Shown here: in pieces, positions 11,637 through 22,859 of the stretch
Position numbering within the stretch: position 1 is the first letter of the stretch
Layout: every line of letters begins with the position of its first letter
Source of the DNA: Labia minor
Taxonomy: Eukaryota > Arthropoda > Insecta > Dermaptera > Spongiphoridae
Direction of reading: 5' to 3'
DNA length: 64,000 bases
NCBI GenBank assembly: GCA_963082975.1
Contig: OY720344.1
Span: 74,946,053-75,010,052 of the forward strand
Notes under the pieces: model-generated
What the model saw: the letters and a program-made list of their open reading frames with translations, nothing else
What the model was told of the DNA's origin: nothing
Database searches by the model: none
Made by a program: the position numbers and the translations under genes

Positions 11637-11871
11637 GTTTTTTGGAACCGGTTGAATAAACCCTTGGGGGTGTCTCCAGCCGTTTCCATCAACGACGATG
11701 TCACGACGGCGCTGCCTCCGGCCCTCATCACCACGGCCGCCCCCGTCCTACATCGCCACGGCAGCCTCCGGCCCTCATCGCCACGGCTGCCTCCGGTCAC
11801 CATCGCGGTCGCTCCCACTGCCGCTGAGGTCGCCGCCGTCATCGTCATCGCCTCGGACATTGTCGCCACCT

Positions 11872-11972
11872 TCCCGGCTTGCAGAGAGTAGGCAGATTGA
11901 GACTCTGTAAGCCATACCTCACTTATCCTTTCCGGCTTGCGGGGAGTAGGCAGATTGAGATTCCGCAAGCCA
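11872..11972 (+). repeat. Imperfect direct repeat, two copies 58 bp apart
   Basis: Two copies of a 42-44-bp unit that starts TCCGGCTTGC and contains AGTAGGCAGATTGAGA. Just upstream (11700-11820) CCTCCGGCCCTCATC and CCACGGC units also recur, which explains the spurious open frames here. Confidence 0.7.
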
Positions 11973-12300
11973 CTACTACCCTCCAGTCCATGGATCGTTC
12001 TCCAGTAGGTCGTCTACGAGTTGCCCTGCGGTCAACCGCTCATCGGACACGAGTCGCCCTCCGGTCCCCGCACATTGCTCACTGACCATCCTCCGACTCC
12101 GTCGCATCGCTCACCGACCGCCCAGGGCCATCTAGCAGCACTCCGAGAGGACTTCGTACTCTGGGTCCCGCACCGGCGATCCGCCTTTGGCCGACTTCGA
12201 CTACTTCAACAACACCAACTTTGTAACCTCTACTCCCGAACACGTCAACAATAAATAAATACCGATTCTATAAACTACTTCGGCCTTTCATTGCCCCCTT

Positions 12301-13738
12301 GATCCTGCTGGCCTCAAATTTGATTTTGTTTTTCTTCTATTAGTAATTTATAATTAATTTTTAGGGACAAATTTACTACGGTGTTTTGACATTATAATTA
12401 CGGGAGGGATTTCCTTACTAAATAAATAAATCATTGATGACTAAATATAATTATTATTTAATTTTAAATTAAAATTAATAAATGATTTTTATTTCAATAT
12501 TTCAAAATTGCTATCTTCAGACTAATGAGTTATAGACCGTCTCCAATTTATATATATCAAAACATTTAAGTAAGTTTTAATTATTTTATTGATATCATTT
12601 TATTTGATAAAAAATGTGTAATGATGGTGGAATAACAATAATACATTTTTAAATTTCTAATATGTTTGTTCAATATATTTGGAATGGCACTGGAATTAAT
12701 CTTAGTGGTGGCCAGTTGGTCAGACATGATTTTCAGCAAAGTTTCGATTGCCCCAGCCAGAGTTGTCAGCAAATTTCCTCAATCTTCTCTCTCACTCACT
12801 CCCTCTTACATCCTTTTCCTTTCTGATGCCTTCTCAAATATATCTCTTAAAAAAATTTCCCGACTGACCCAACTTTTTTAATACAGACCAACAGATAAAG
12901 ATTTTTCCTATTTAAAAAAAAAATATTTTCATATAGCTACAATTTGCATATATTAACAGACCATTTTAATTATAAGCAGAAATATCTTAATCAAAGAAAC
13001 TTAAATATAGAATTAATTTCATTTTCTTCTCATTCAACCAAGCAAAATAAATCCGTTATATATATATTGCGAATTTAAATAATCATCTTGAAAAGATAAG
13101 AAAAAGGGATTTTGTAAAGTCAAATCCCTTAAATCTCTTAATTTCATTTTACTTTTAAATTCTCGAAAAAGGTAAAACATAACAAATAACAAAAAAAAAA
13201 GAATAAAAAATTATTAGTATAAAATGCAATCAATTTTAGTTTTTATCAATTTAAAAATTAATATTAATATAATTAATTAGGTACCGATAAAATAAATTTT
13301 CAGTCCTTATACTATTTTTTTATTATTTTATGAAGTCAAAAAAAAATATTTTTAAGACATCAATAAATAAAATCAACAAATTGTCTTTGTTTTTGTTTTT
13401 AGTTTAATTACTCAATTACTAATTACCATTATATTTTAAGAGTGAAAATAATTTATAGATTACCAATATAAAAATCAAAATATGATTTTCTAGACAAATT
13501 GGACAAATATTTTAAATATGTTTTAAAAATCTCAAACATTATATTCTTATGTTATTAAAATTTATTACATAAAAGGTTTCTATTTTTATTTATTATGTTT
13601 GATAAATTCACTTTTATGAAAGTATATTAATAAAAAATAATATTAAATGGTATATAAATTTAAAATTTAGAATATTTGTATTTGTTTAAATTTTAATACA
13701 TGTAATCTCAATAGAAAAATTTTAAAATCATTTACTAC
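12301..13738. other. No gene that I can name
   Basis: A less AT-rich patch at 12660-12830 is open on both strands. The plus strand has a pyrimidine-rich stretch after GATTGCCCCAGCCAGAG; the minus strand can encode a stretch containing TLAGAIETLL. Without a search neither can be preferred. The rest is AT-rich with A-runs. Confidence 0.4.
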
Positions 13739-13830
13739 TACTATCTATCTCTGTGACTTACGGAACTCGAGAGTTCTTGACCACAGCAACCACTTTTCTC
13801 CAAGCGTCCCTATCCTGAGCCACAACCATG
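13739..13830 (-). mobile_element. 3' tail fragment of the non-LTR RT family
   Basis: Reversed, this matches the last 90 bases of the RT element at 39440-40760: a CTCAGGATAGGGACGCTTGG-like start, GTGGTTGCTGTGGTCAAG, a CTCGAGTTCCGTAAG-like end and a GATAGATAG tail. A second short piece of the same tail lies at 14088-14150 on the same strand. Confidence 0.75.
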
Positions 13831-13904
13831 CATGTTTTATAAGCCAAATAAATGAAAATCTTGTACATACAGACTTTTTAATCAAATAATATGTATCAAG
13901 ACCC

Positions 13905-13935
13905 GAAGAGCGCCGAAGGCGGTATGAGCAGCTAG
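13905..13935 (+). mobile_element. Helitron-like 3' terminus
   Basis: A short hairpin CGCC-GAA-GGCG is followed by TATGAGCAG and then CTAG, with T as the next host base. A GC hairpin about ten bases upstream of CTRR is the standard 3' end of Helitrons. The same ending recurs at 35014, 41801 and 59457. Confidence 0.5.
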
Positions 13936-14087
13936 TCTTTTATTTAATAATATTTGATTATTTTATTTGTATTGGATGAATTCTTGATAAAAAATATTTA
14001 TACTATATATTTATATTATATATTAATTTATATAAAATCAAAATTTTTCCTAATAATAAATAACGAATAAAACATTTAATATTTATT

Positions 14088-14150
14088 TGGCTCAGCAACC
14101 ACATTTTTCCGATTATCTCTATCCCGAGTCATCACCATCCAATTCCTATA
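14088..14150 (-). mobile_element. Second 3' tail fragment of the non-LTR RT family
   Basis: Reversed, it reads through GATGACTCGGGATAGAGAT and GGAAAAATGTGGTTGCTGAG, the same segment as 13739-13830 with independent changes. Confidence 0.6.
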
Positions 14151-14905
14151 ATGACAGTATATTTTTTTGAAATTTTAACTATATTTTTGGCTTAATATTA
14201 AAAATTAGTTTATTTATTATATTTAAAAATTAATTAACATATATTTGTATTTTCTTTCATAACATGTGTGTACATAAATATGTTAACACATTATTACAAA
14301 CATTCGAACCGGAAAATCAACATTTTTAATCGTTATTTTTGGTATAATAATTTACAAGCTAATAAAATAAATAAAATATAATTTTATTTGATTTATTCAA
14401 AAGAGAATTCACAAAAGTAAAATTAAAAACAAAATATTTATGTAATGGTAAATAGTCTTTGATCTTTTTTTTATCTAAATAAAAGAAATTACTTTCTTTC
14501 ATCTTATATTTGGAGATATTTAAATTTAAGTACATATGTAGGTTATTGATATATATATATATCAAAATATAAGTAATTTAATCCTCTAGTGTATTAATTA
14601 AAAAAAATAATTTATTTATACAATAATTTGCATTAACATGTTAAATAAACTGAGAAGTTTATCAAATAATTATTATATAATGAGATTTGATGGTTAGATA
14701 GAAGAATTAAGGAAACTTTGAAAAAACTGATCTTTTTAGATGACACAATATTACACTGCAAGCTGTATTAAATGACCCATTTAGTTTAATTTAACAATGT
14801 TTCCAATTTTATTTCAATATTTTATATTTAATGACATAAAGTATTTTTTATATAATATTTTTATATTTTTTTCAAAAATTTTTTATTATAATCTTCATTC
14901 TAAAG

Positions 14906-15187
14906 CAGCGGTCGCCAAACTTTTTGACCTCACGGACCAGTTAATTCATAATTTAAATCCCGCGGACCACTAATAGAATTTTTTAAGTGTTAAATATATT
15001 TATAAATAAAAATTGTGATCAAAGAACACATAAACATTGAGTTTTTATAACTTATCTCGTATTGTTATGAAATGAATCATGTTTTAATGCATCTTAAAAC
15101 ATAACTTAAGATGATGATTAAGGATATTCCACATTTTTCTGCGGACCAGCGAAATTTTCTCGCGGACCACCACTTTGGCAACCGCTG
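14906..15187. mobile_element. hAT-type MITE, 282 bp
   Basis: The ends are CAGCGGTCGCCAAACT and, reversed, CAGCGGTTGCCAAAG. The flanking 8-mers TTCTAAAG and CTCTAAAG match at 7 of 8 positions, as expected for an aged 8-bp hAT target duplication. The interior repeats the GCGGACCA theme near both ends and is otherwise AT-rich. Confidence 0.8.
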
Positions 15188-16178
15188 CTCTAAAGGACTA
15201 ATATAAATAACAAAGTTGTTAATTATAATTACTTATTATCTCTTCTTTGATTTTCAGAAAATTAATTTTTTTTATATAAACTTTGAAGTTTTTTCTTCCT
15301 GACTTCAGGAGTTAATTTATCTTATATTGTCTTTTAATGACTATAACAAAAATCAATATTTGTATATATACCTGAACGATGAATATAGATGATAATTAAA
15401 AATATAAAAAAAAATATTTTTGTTTAAGTTTCGGTGATATCATGCAATTCTATATTTTATTTTCTATTAAATAAATTAAAATTGTAATTATAATTATGAT
15501 TTATCTTTTATTTATAAAAAGAAATAATATTAATTAAAAAAAATATACAAAGAATTAAAATGTTGATTTTATATTACAAAATTATTGTTGTAAAACTGAA
15601 TATGATTTTAAAACATTATGAAAAGAGGGTGAAAAAAATCTGAGTTATTAAATTAAAATGCTTGGAATCAAAATAAAAATTAAAATTCTATTATTTTTCA
15701 ATAAAATAGTTCTTGAAATTAATTATAAATAAATATTTATATATATACTTAATTTTTTTAATTATAAATACACATACGAAATATTGTTATTCGTTGATTT
15801 CACGATTTTATTAATAGTTAGATAATTATTTTTTTCTTTAAATTATTTATAATTCTCGATTTATAAATAAGGAAAAATAAATTGAAAAATTTTAAGTGAT
15901 GTATATATTTCAAATCAAAATATTTTACTAAATTATAAAGAGAATACATGAGATGGATAAGAAAAGAAAATACTCCGGAGAGAAAATAACAATCATGTGT
16001 GTGAATGATGTTGAAATACTGCCCCTAGCTGGATAGGCCACTTGTATTACTGCTCGACAACTAACATGATGTCCACACAACTTTATATCAAATGATCCTT
16101 ACAAGAAATATAGATTTTTTTACATAAAGATATCAAGTAAATTTTTCAAGATAAAGACTAACGGTACTTTATTTCAAG
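15188..16178. other. No clear gene
   Basis: AT-rich to about 15950. The stretch 15990-16090 is less AT-rich and lies close upstream of the exon candidate, but I found no long frame or splice pair in it. Confidence 0.45.
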
Positions 16179-16272
16179 TGGAGGGGAGCAATACCTTGGG
16201 AGGGTCAGTCGGTGTCCTGCCGTCAGCTATGAATATCCTACGCATGAATCAACCCCGTTACAACCAAAACTG
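16179..16272 (+). CDS. Possible internal coding exon of an unidentified host gene
   Basis: A TTTATTTCAAG acceptor and a strong GTGAGTAAAT donor bound 94 bp. One frame is fully open, with two bases hanging over at each side, and encodes 30 residues, GSNTLGGSVGVLPSAMNI then LRMNQPRYNQN, with Trp completed across the donor. The block is near 50% GC in a region of about 20%. The acceptor has A before AG, which is less usual, so the 5' edge is less sure than the donor. I do not recognise the protein. Surrounding AT-rich DNA of several kb would be intron. Confidence 0.45.
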
Positions 16273-17911
16273 GTGAGTAAATATTAATGAATAATTAATT
16301 AAAGACTCCTTATATAATAGATTTTCTATTTATCGACACACTTTTAACTCTATTAACTTAGTTTGTAAAAAAAAAGATTTTTTTCAAGTTAAATAAATGT
16401 AAAGCTATTTCAAACAATTAAACAATTTTTAAAAAAATATATAATCAAGGGATTGAATAACCAAAAATGGAAATTTAATAGAAATTGTTTAAATTTTTAA
16501 TTACAGTGCCTTGAATTAAATTCATTATTTCTCTAAATATTAATAAATTAATTATTGATTCAATAAATGAAAAATATTAGACATTTTATATATTTTCATT
16601 TATTTTTGTACAATGAAATATATATGTATATCCAAAAGTAAATATATATAAACAAGCTAGTAACATATTTTTTTAAAATAAAAGTTATTCAAGCATACAT
16701 TTTAATATGAAAATACACTTAAATATTCATATACATAACCAGTTATCTTACATTTATAATTGTAAATATTTGAATATTGTAAACCTTTCACCTGGTCCAT
16801 GATTTAATTTAAAATGTTTATTTCGATGAGAACATCATTTGATATGTTTTAAAGAAAAAACAAAAATAAAACATACTTTCTATTTTTTTTTAATTATTTT
16901 TTTCATTATAAATACTTTTACAATTTATTAATAAGATATTAGTCCGATTTTAGTTTATTGTTTTTTTATTTAATATTCTTAAGCAACTCAGATTTTATTA
17001 ATGAAAATTCATAAATGTAGTATCTAAAATCATTGGAATCTGATATAAATTCCATTAAAAAAAAATCTCATAAAATCTTCCAATAAAAGTTAATATCGAC
17101 AGATCATGTGATGAAATTTAATCTCGTCATATTTAAAATATTTATGGCGTTAAACGAAAAAGTAAAATAATAAAAATAAATAAAAATAATTAGGGTAATA
17201 ACTTTTCACCTGTTATTGTCACCAATTATTACATGTTTTCTCATGTATCCAATATCAAGTATATTTTATTAATGAATAGTAATTAAAATACATTCGATCC
17301 ATTGTTGATTATTTATGATTGACCTACTTTAATTTGATCCCAAACCGTTTATGCAATTTATTAAATTTATTCTCTTTTATATCAAAAAATGTTCATTTAA
17401 AATTCTAATATTTAATATTGAATAAAAAAATATCTCATAAATGATATTTCGAAAATATATTTTTAAATAAAAAGAAGATAAAATATCTTTTGAAAATTCA
17501 ATTCTAAGGAAGTTTGATAAATCCTTTTTTCTTATGAATTCTTCCTTTTATTTAATATAATTATTTATTCCGTTCCGTTGTGGTTTTTAATAAACAAAAC
17601 AGAAAAAGTGATTACCTTCTATTTTATAAATTAATTCACTTATTAAATATATATTTTCTTTAGAAATTTAATTTTATTAATTAAATTCTTTGAAATGAGA
17701 AATATCTTTAATTATTGATAAAAAAAATATGTTTTAGTTAAATTTCCTATAATTTTATTAATAATAATAATAATATTATGAATGTTATCATATGCAAATA
17801 TTAAGTAATAAAATATTAAATAAAAATATATAAAACAGTGAAATTATTTCTATTTCTTTTATATTTTAAGAAATCCTTGTTTATGATTTTTATTAATTAA
17901 TTTTATGGGTT

Positions 17912-17951
<40 letters not shown>

Positions 17952-19988
17952 GATAATATAATAAATATAAAAGCTCACTTCTTTGACTAATTTAATCACT
18001 AATTTGGTGCTTGTTATTTATATTATCGCCACTTTAAGTTTGAAGCTTAGTATTTGAAATTTTTAGTCTTAATATAATAATAATAGTAATATTAATAATA
18101 ATAATCTTGTAAGCCCACCCCTTTCACAACCGAAATTAATAAGTACCCAAAATTTTAAAAAGCATAGAGTAAGAGCAAAGAGAAAAAGCGTTCCTGTCTT
18201 ATATTATGTATTTATTTAAAAAAATGTCTTTTGTAGATATATTCAGAATAATGAATTGTATTGCAATTGTAATAATTTGCGGTTTCTTTATCGTTCGGCG
18301 CCTGGATCTGTTAAAACAATATATTTTTTTAAAATATTTCATAAATGGAATGAATTTACATATTGACATTAAGTCAAAATTCATATTTTCATCTAATATA
18401 TATATATATATTCTTTGAGTAGGTATCACTCTAGCAGGGTAAAGTATGACATTCGAAGAAAATTATAATCTAAATTTCTCTTATAGCAACATGATTAATC
18501 ATTTATTTATGTGATGCTCTTTTTACTTTATTTTAATATTCATACAAAAATTCACATGAATTATTCCACTTTCCTTATGGTTATTCCATAAAACATCAAA
18601 TTTTAATTTTATAAACATTTCATAGACATTCATTTTAGATATTATTTCATATTCATTTTATTCGTTTCTTGATCCAAATTAAATCATTGTTAAATAATAT
18701 TCTTTATAAATAATTATTAATAATTCTATTTTCTATTTTTGATTTTTCTTTAATTCTTTAGTTTGTCTTTCTTTCATTTAAAAGAAAAAAATATTTCTTT
18801 TCCTCATTAATTGAATTCTTTCATCGTTCTTTCGTCTACTTGAATTATTATCATCAATTCAATTTGTTGCTCGACAAAAATAACTAATTATCTTTTACTT
18901 TTTTGTTTTTTTTATTTTAAATGATATATTTATTAAATTTATCCAGTCCATTATATAACGTATTGGTTAATGTTGTATTTTTTTATTTTTATTTGCAATT
19001 TAGAATAAAAACAATTAAAATTTCAATATTATAAAAAGAATATTACTTTTTGATTTATTGCGTTTGTGTAATATTGATAATTAAATATTAAATAATATTT
19101 TTATTTGAAAAAAGTGAAAAAGTTCATTACAGTATAAAATAAATATTTTAATATTATCATTGAAATAATATTTCATTTTAATTTCATACCCGAAGATTAT
19201 TTAGATAGATTGATTTTTTAATTTGGTAAAAATCCATTTCTTCTATACTATTCTTCTTTCTATTCTTTAGTGATTTATATTAAATATCTTTTTATCATTA
19301 TTATTAGTATTATTAATACCTATTTGTAATTTTATTCTAAATTATTAAAAAATAAAAATAATTTCTAATATGATGTTTTTGATTAATAGTTTAATTGTAG
19401 TTTTTCTTTAAAATTACATATAATATAATTTTAATTCAGCTATAAAAGAAGGAGAAGTAAATTTATGTTAAACACAAATTTCAATAAACTTAATAGTTTT
19501 TATTTCTAAATTAATTAATTTTTTCATATATTTTTAAATTTTTGGTTTCTCCTCTTTTTTTTATTTGTGGAAAACGATATCTTCAAATTGATTAATTGCT
19601 AATTAAGAGAAATTATTTATTAAGCTTTTATTTTAATACAAGTAGCATTATTTAGAGTATTTTAGAAATTATATTTAATATGTAAAATCACTTAACTAAA
19701 CTGAGAGATGAAAAACATTAATAAATCACATTTAACATAATATATATAAGTTACATCCTCCACCTGGATGGCTCAGTTCGGATAGGATTGAAAGGAGGAA
19801 TGTTGTTATCAAATTTATTTTATCTATAAGGGTTGGGACACAGGAAACAAGTTTCAAAAGGACAGTACAAAATTATTATTTATAATTTTCTTTATTTGCA
19901 TTAATTATACCATTGACATAATTTGTATTATAATTATTTGCAATAAAGTATTTGTAGAAGCAAATATACGAATGGGGGATTGGGGAGT
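16273..19988. other. No gene seen; long AT-rich stretch
   Basis: It contains a (TA)n run at about 17920-17949. The frame at 18206-18418 encodes a hydrophobic string but has the composition of random AT-rich DNA. At 19752-19800 a tRNA A-box-like GGCTCAGTTCGG occurs without a B box. A polypurine-like GGGGGATTGGGGAG at 19974-19987 precedes the LTR. Confidence 0.5.
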
Positions 19989-20642
19989 TGTTCGTTTTGA
20001 TGTCTGGCTACATTAACATGTCGACCCTATTCGGGAGGTTTGATAGACTTAACCACAAAGGTCTATCAGGAGGAGTGTGAACTCTGGTAGGCGGCTATTA
20101 CCAGTGTATCGCGATTACGATACCTATTCACCTCAAGACGAGGAATTTCACCTCGGAGCCACCAGACATTAATAGCACAGGACACGAACGGGGTTTAGAA
20201 GAGATTATGCGCCGATGAGATTGAGAGCGAGCCGTTTGTTGGTTTAACGACTAAATACTGGAAATTAGCCGGAGTTGAGGGTCAATTTGATGTTGATGAA
20301 ACCGTGATCAAAGTGACGTGGACCCGGCCTCGATGACACTTCAACTGATTCGAGTAGCGTGAGCCCTCGATATTTAAAGGGGGTCCCAGCCATTAGTATT
20401 AGTGTAAGTAGTTTAGTCCGTGTGTGAGAATCGCTATTTTATCTCATTTCCAGATGTCCAGGTTCTGTGAATGTCTGTTTATCCTATTTGACCTCTCGTG
20501 ATGGCCAAACGGTTGCAATACGATCCCTGTGGGATCGCTCTCCCTTATACCATCTTTGCTAAGGTTTAATCTATTTTCCAACTGTTCATGGCTAGGTGGT
20601 CCAAGGCGTGGGAACGATCTGGATATGTCATTAGGGATGACA
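19989..20642 (+). mobile_element. Probable solo LTR, about 654 bp
   Basis: The block starts TGTTCG right after a purine tract and ends ATGACA. It is clearly richer in GC than its flanks. A core promoter (CGATATTTAAAGGGGG near 20367) with an initiator-like AGTATTAGTGTAAG downstream sits about 60% along. There is no open frame, no primer site after it and no recognised polyprotein near it. Ends are inferred from TG/CA and the purine tract; no target duplication was confirmed. Confidence 0.5.
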
Positions 20643-22077
20643 TAACTTATATATATATATATAACATCCAATATATTATTTATTTTTTGATGATTGGAAT
20701 TTACTAATTCTATTTTAAAAAAAATTAGACTAGATTAAATTTAAATTAAGATTTATTTTGATCTAAATAAATAATTTATTTTTAAAGTTGTATAAATATA
20801 TGGTAAATTTTTGTAATACTATATATTGTAATAGGTATTTAATTTAGAAACCAACATTCAAGGTCCCATTCTCGAGTGAAAAAATGGTCCACTATTAATT
20901 TAATAGTACATACTAGAAAATAACCCCATCTTTGCCGATGTTTTTATACGCTCTTTATTAACTTTACTTTTCTGTCTGTCTGTCTGTAATGTTAAAAGTT
21001 TGCAATTGAATTTTATTCTACTTCTAATTGAGCAATTTCGCTCAAATTCGAAACGCATATTGAAAGTCGATGACACTGCAATAATCAAAAAGAAATATTT
21101 TGAATTTTTCAAAAATACGGATTTTTAAAATTTGTGAATTTAACTGATTTATATTAATACAATGTTATATTTATATTTATATTTACAACTTTTTTATATT
21201 TTACATTTTCTATACATTTTCTATACAATGTGCTTGTGTTGTTACAATTAAGGAAGATAATTTTATTTTCAGCTTAAAAAAATTAACACAGATTCATATA
21301 CAAATAAATAATTTTCATTTTTTTAATATTTATATTTGCATTTAATATTGAATAGAACTTTAAATTATAATATTTTAATAATAATAATCAATAAAATATA
21401 ATATTTTAATTTCACAATTTAAAATAATTTCAGCCTGATACGATATTTACAAAGACAATAAAAAATTAGTATTATAGATTATTAGATTCAAATTTGTTAA
21501 TTTGTTAATCGAATTAATTATTTTGACGTTGCATCCCCTGATGAATCTGGGCATGATAAAATAATTGGCTTAGTAATTTACTAATCACTTTATAGATGGG
21601 ATAGGACAAATGTTATGCTTATTTTAAGGGATTTGGTATGGATGCATGTGCTGTATTAATTGCATGTTAGGTCTAGGTTATGATACAGTGCGTCATTAAG
21701 GATGATTTCGAATTGGACAAACGACTAGAACAAACTTCCGGGAAGTAGTCTAACAATTTACTATAATAAGAAAGTCCAATGGATGATCTATGCAACTCCC
21801 AATAGATACTGCTTTATTGTTCAGGGTATTTCACACACACACACACACATAGTTCAAAATTCAAAATCCATCTCATATTCAACGTATAGATTTATAAACT
21901 AATCATTAATAATTTTTTTATTTTCTCTTTCACATTAATTAGTTGTGGACTACAAAGGACTCTCACCACAGTTTATTTTAATTTATTTTATTATTTTTAT
22001 TATAAATACATTTTTTTTCTTAAAATTTAAACTACTTTTATTTTTGGACGAAAAAATATGATTGAAAATTGAATTAT
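20643..22077. other. No gene; transposon debris
   Basis: The segment 20855-21110 contains CTTTATTAACTTTACTT followed by (CTGT)4, a phrase typical of dispersed insect repeats. A (CA)n run lies at about 21830-21849. The stretch 21530-21800 is less AT-rich but shows no frame I can support. Confidence 0.45.
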
Positions 22078-22079
22078 AT

Positions 22080-22330
22080 ATATATAGTATCTGGGACACA
22101 CCGAGCTCTCGCTTTAAAAACTATTGATATACAATTCTTTAATTATTTATTACAATTATTAAATGTTACATCATTGCATCAATCTGATTAAAATGAAAGG
22201 AACTGGGGTCCTCAATAATAATTCCTGGTTCTCCGAGCCACCACTCGGTCAATAAACAAAAAAGATTCTTTATTATCGGGTTTGGCTGGTAATATTAATA
22301 CCTGATTCACCGACTCTACTAAAATAAGGC
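22080..22330. repeat. Dispersed AT-rich repeat with GAGCTCTCGCT and GCATCAATCTGATTAAAAT blocks
   Basis: A copy of the repeat that also ends the palindrome arms (28590-28805). It carries ACACCGAGCTCTCGC, the TTTATTACAATTATTAAATG core, TTGCATCAATCTGATTAAAA and then TTTGGCTGGTAATATTAATA. Further copies lie at 33290-33430, 38200-38420 and 61595-61710. Confidence 0.7.
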
Positions 22331-22484
22331 ACCGACTCGCCTTAAATCTACTAAGAGTATATAAACTCATGGATCATGGAGGAATATCTCACTACTTACA
22401 ATAGAGACAAGTCAGGAATGCTCTATAGGCTTTGTCAATATAACATACCTTTACAGTGAAACCTAGGGTTACAATTTGAATTTG

Positions 22485-22785
22485 TTTCGGAATTGGCTCA
22501 TAACCCGAAGAAAGATGAGGACACCGGGGAATGGCGGTGACTGCATAACAAGGAATTGCATGACCTCTATGCATCTCTAGATATAGGTCATAAAATAGAG
22601 AAGGCTGGGATCGGCAAGGTACATGGCTAGAATGAGAGAGGAAAAATATATTGGTGGGGAGTTCGATTGGAAAACGTCCGTTTGGAAGACCAATTGTGAA
22701 CAGGGTGGACAATGTAGGAAGGAACGTGAGAGAGATGGGACAGGGTAGGAGTTAGATGGTTATAGCTCAGAATAGGGACACTCGG
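22485..22785 (+). pseudogene. Non-LTR reverse transcriptase, 3' fragment, decayed
   Basis: In the plus frames one can read KDEDTGEWR, HNKEL and ERGKIYWWG, separated by stops and shifts. They line up with the C-terminal part of the family frame at 40319-40672. The copy ends near CTCAGAATAGGGACACT and runs directly into a Helitron-like end. Confidence 0.7.
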
Positions 22786-22851
22786 GGGGGTACAGGGGGC
22801 GGAGCCCCCGTCTAGATGTGAAGAGCGACGAAGGAGCTCTGAGCAGCTATA
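22786..22851 (+). mobile_element. Helitron-like 3' terminus, degenerate
   Basis: GGTACAGGGGGCGGAGCCCC, an imperfect GAGCG...GAGCTC hairpin, then CTGAGCAGCTAT. It aligns with the cleaner copy at 35014-35085; the terminal CTAG has become CTAT. Confidence 0.45.
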
Positions 22852-22859
22852 AATAATAT

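Larger units (their letters stand above)
11376..12300 (+). mobile_element. LTR-retrotransposon fragment, probably Gypsy-type, GC-rich
   Basis: This block is far richer in GC than anything around it. It starts TGTGGCGTCACAC and holds heat-shock-type repeats, a TATA box, an AATAAA near 11655, a primer-site-like TGGTGACCCCGACTTGAT at 11619 and a second AATAAA near 12250. Two readings are possible: a 230-bp LTR (11376-11607) followed by a primer site and a remnant leader, or one solo LTR of about 920 bp. No gag or pol domain is recognisable. Several overlapping frames are open only because the block is GC-rich and repetitive. Confidence 0.55.

Noticed and set aside
11281-12254. Several long overlapping frames in the GC-rich block
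   Set aside because: Open frames arise from GC-rich tandem repeats inside an LTR-like sequence; no gag or pol motifs.
12581-12881. Overlapping plus and minus frames with moderate GC
   Set aside because: Both strands are open, neither has convincing splice sites or recognisable motifs, so no strand could be chosen.
18206-18418. Small membrane protein frame
   Set aside because: Hydrophobic by AT composition; overlaps an equally long minus frame and shows no splice or start context.
19752-19860. tRNA gene or SINE suggested by GGCTCAGTTCGGATAGGATT
   Set aside because: An A-box-like stretch is present but no matching B box or cloverleaf stems could be drawn.
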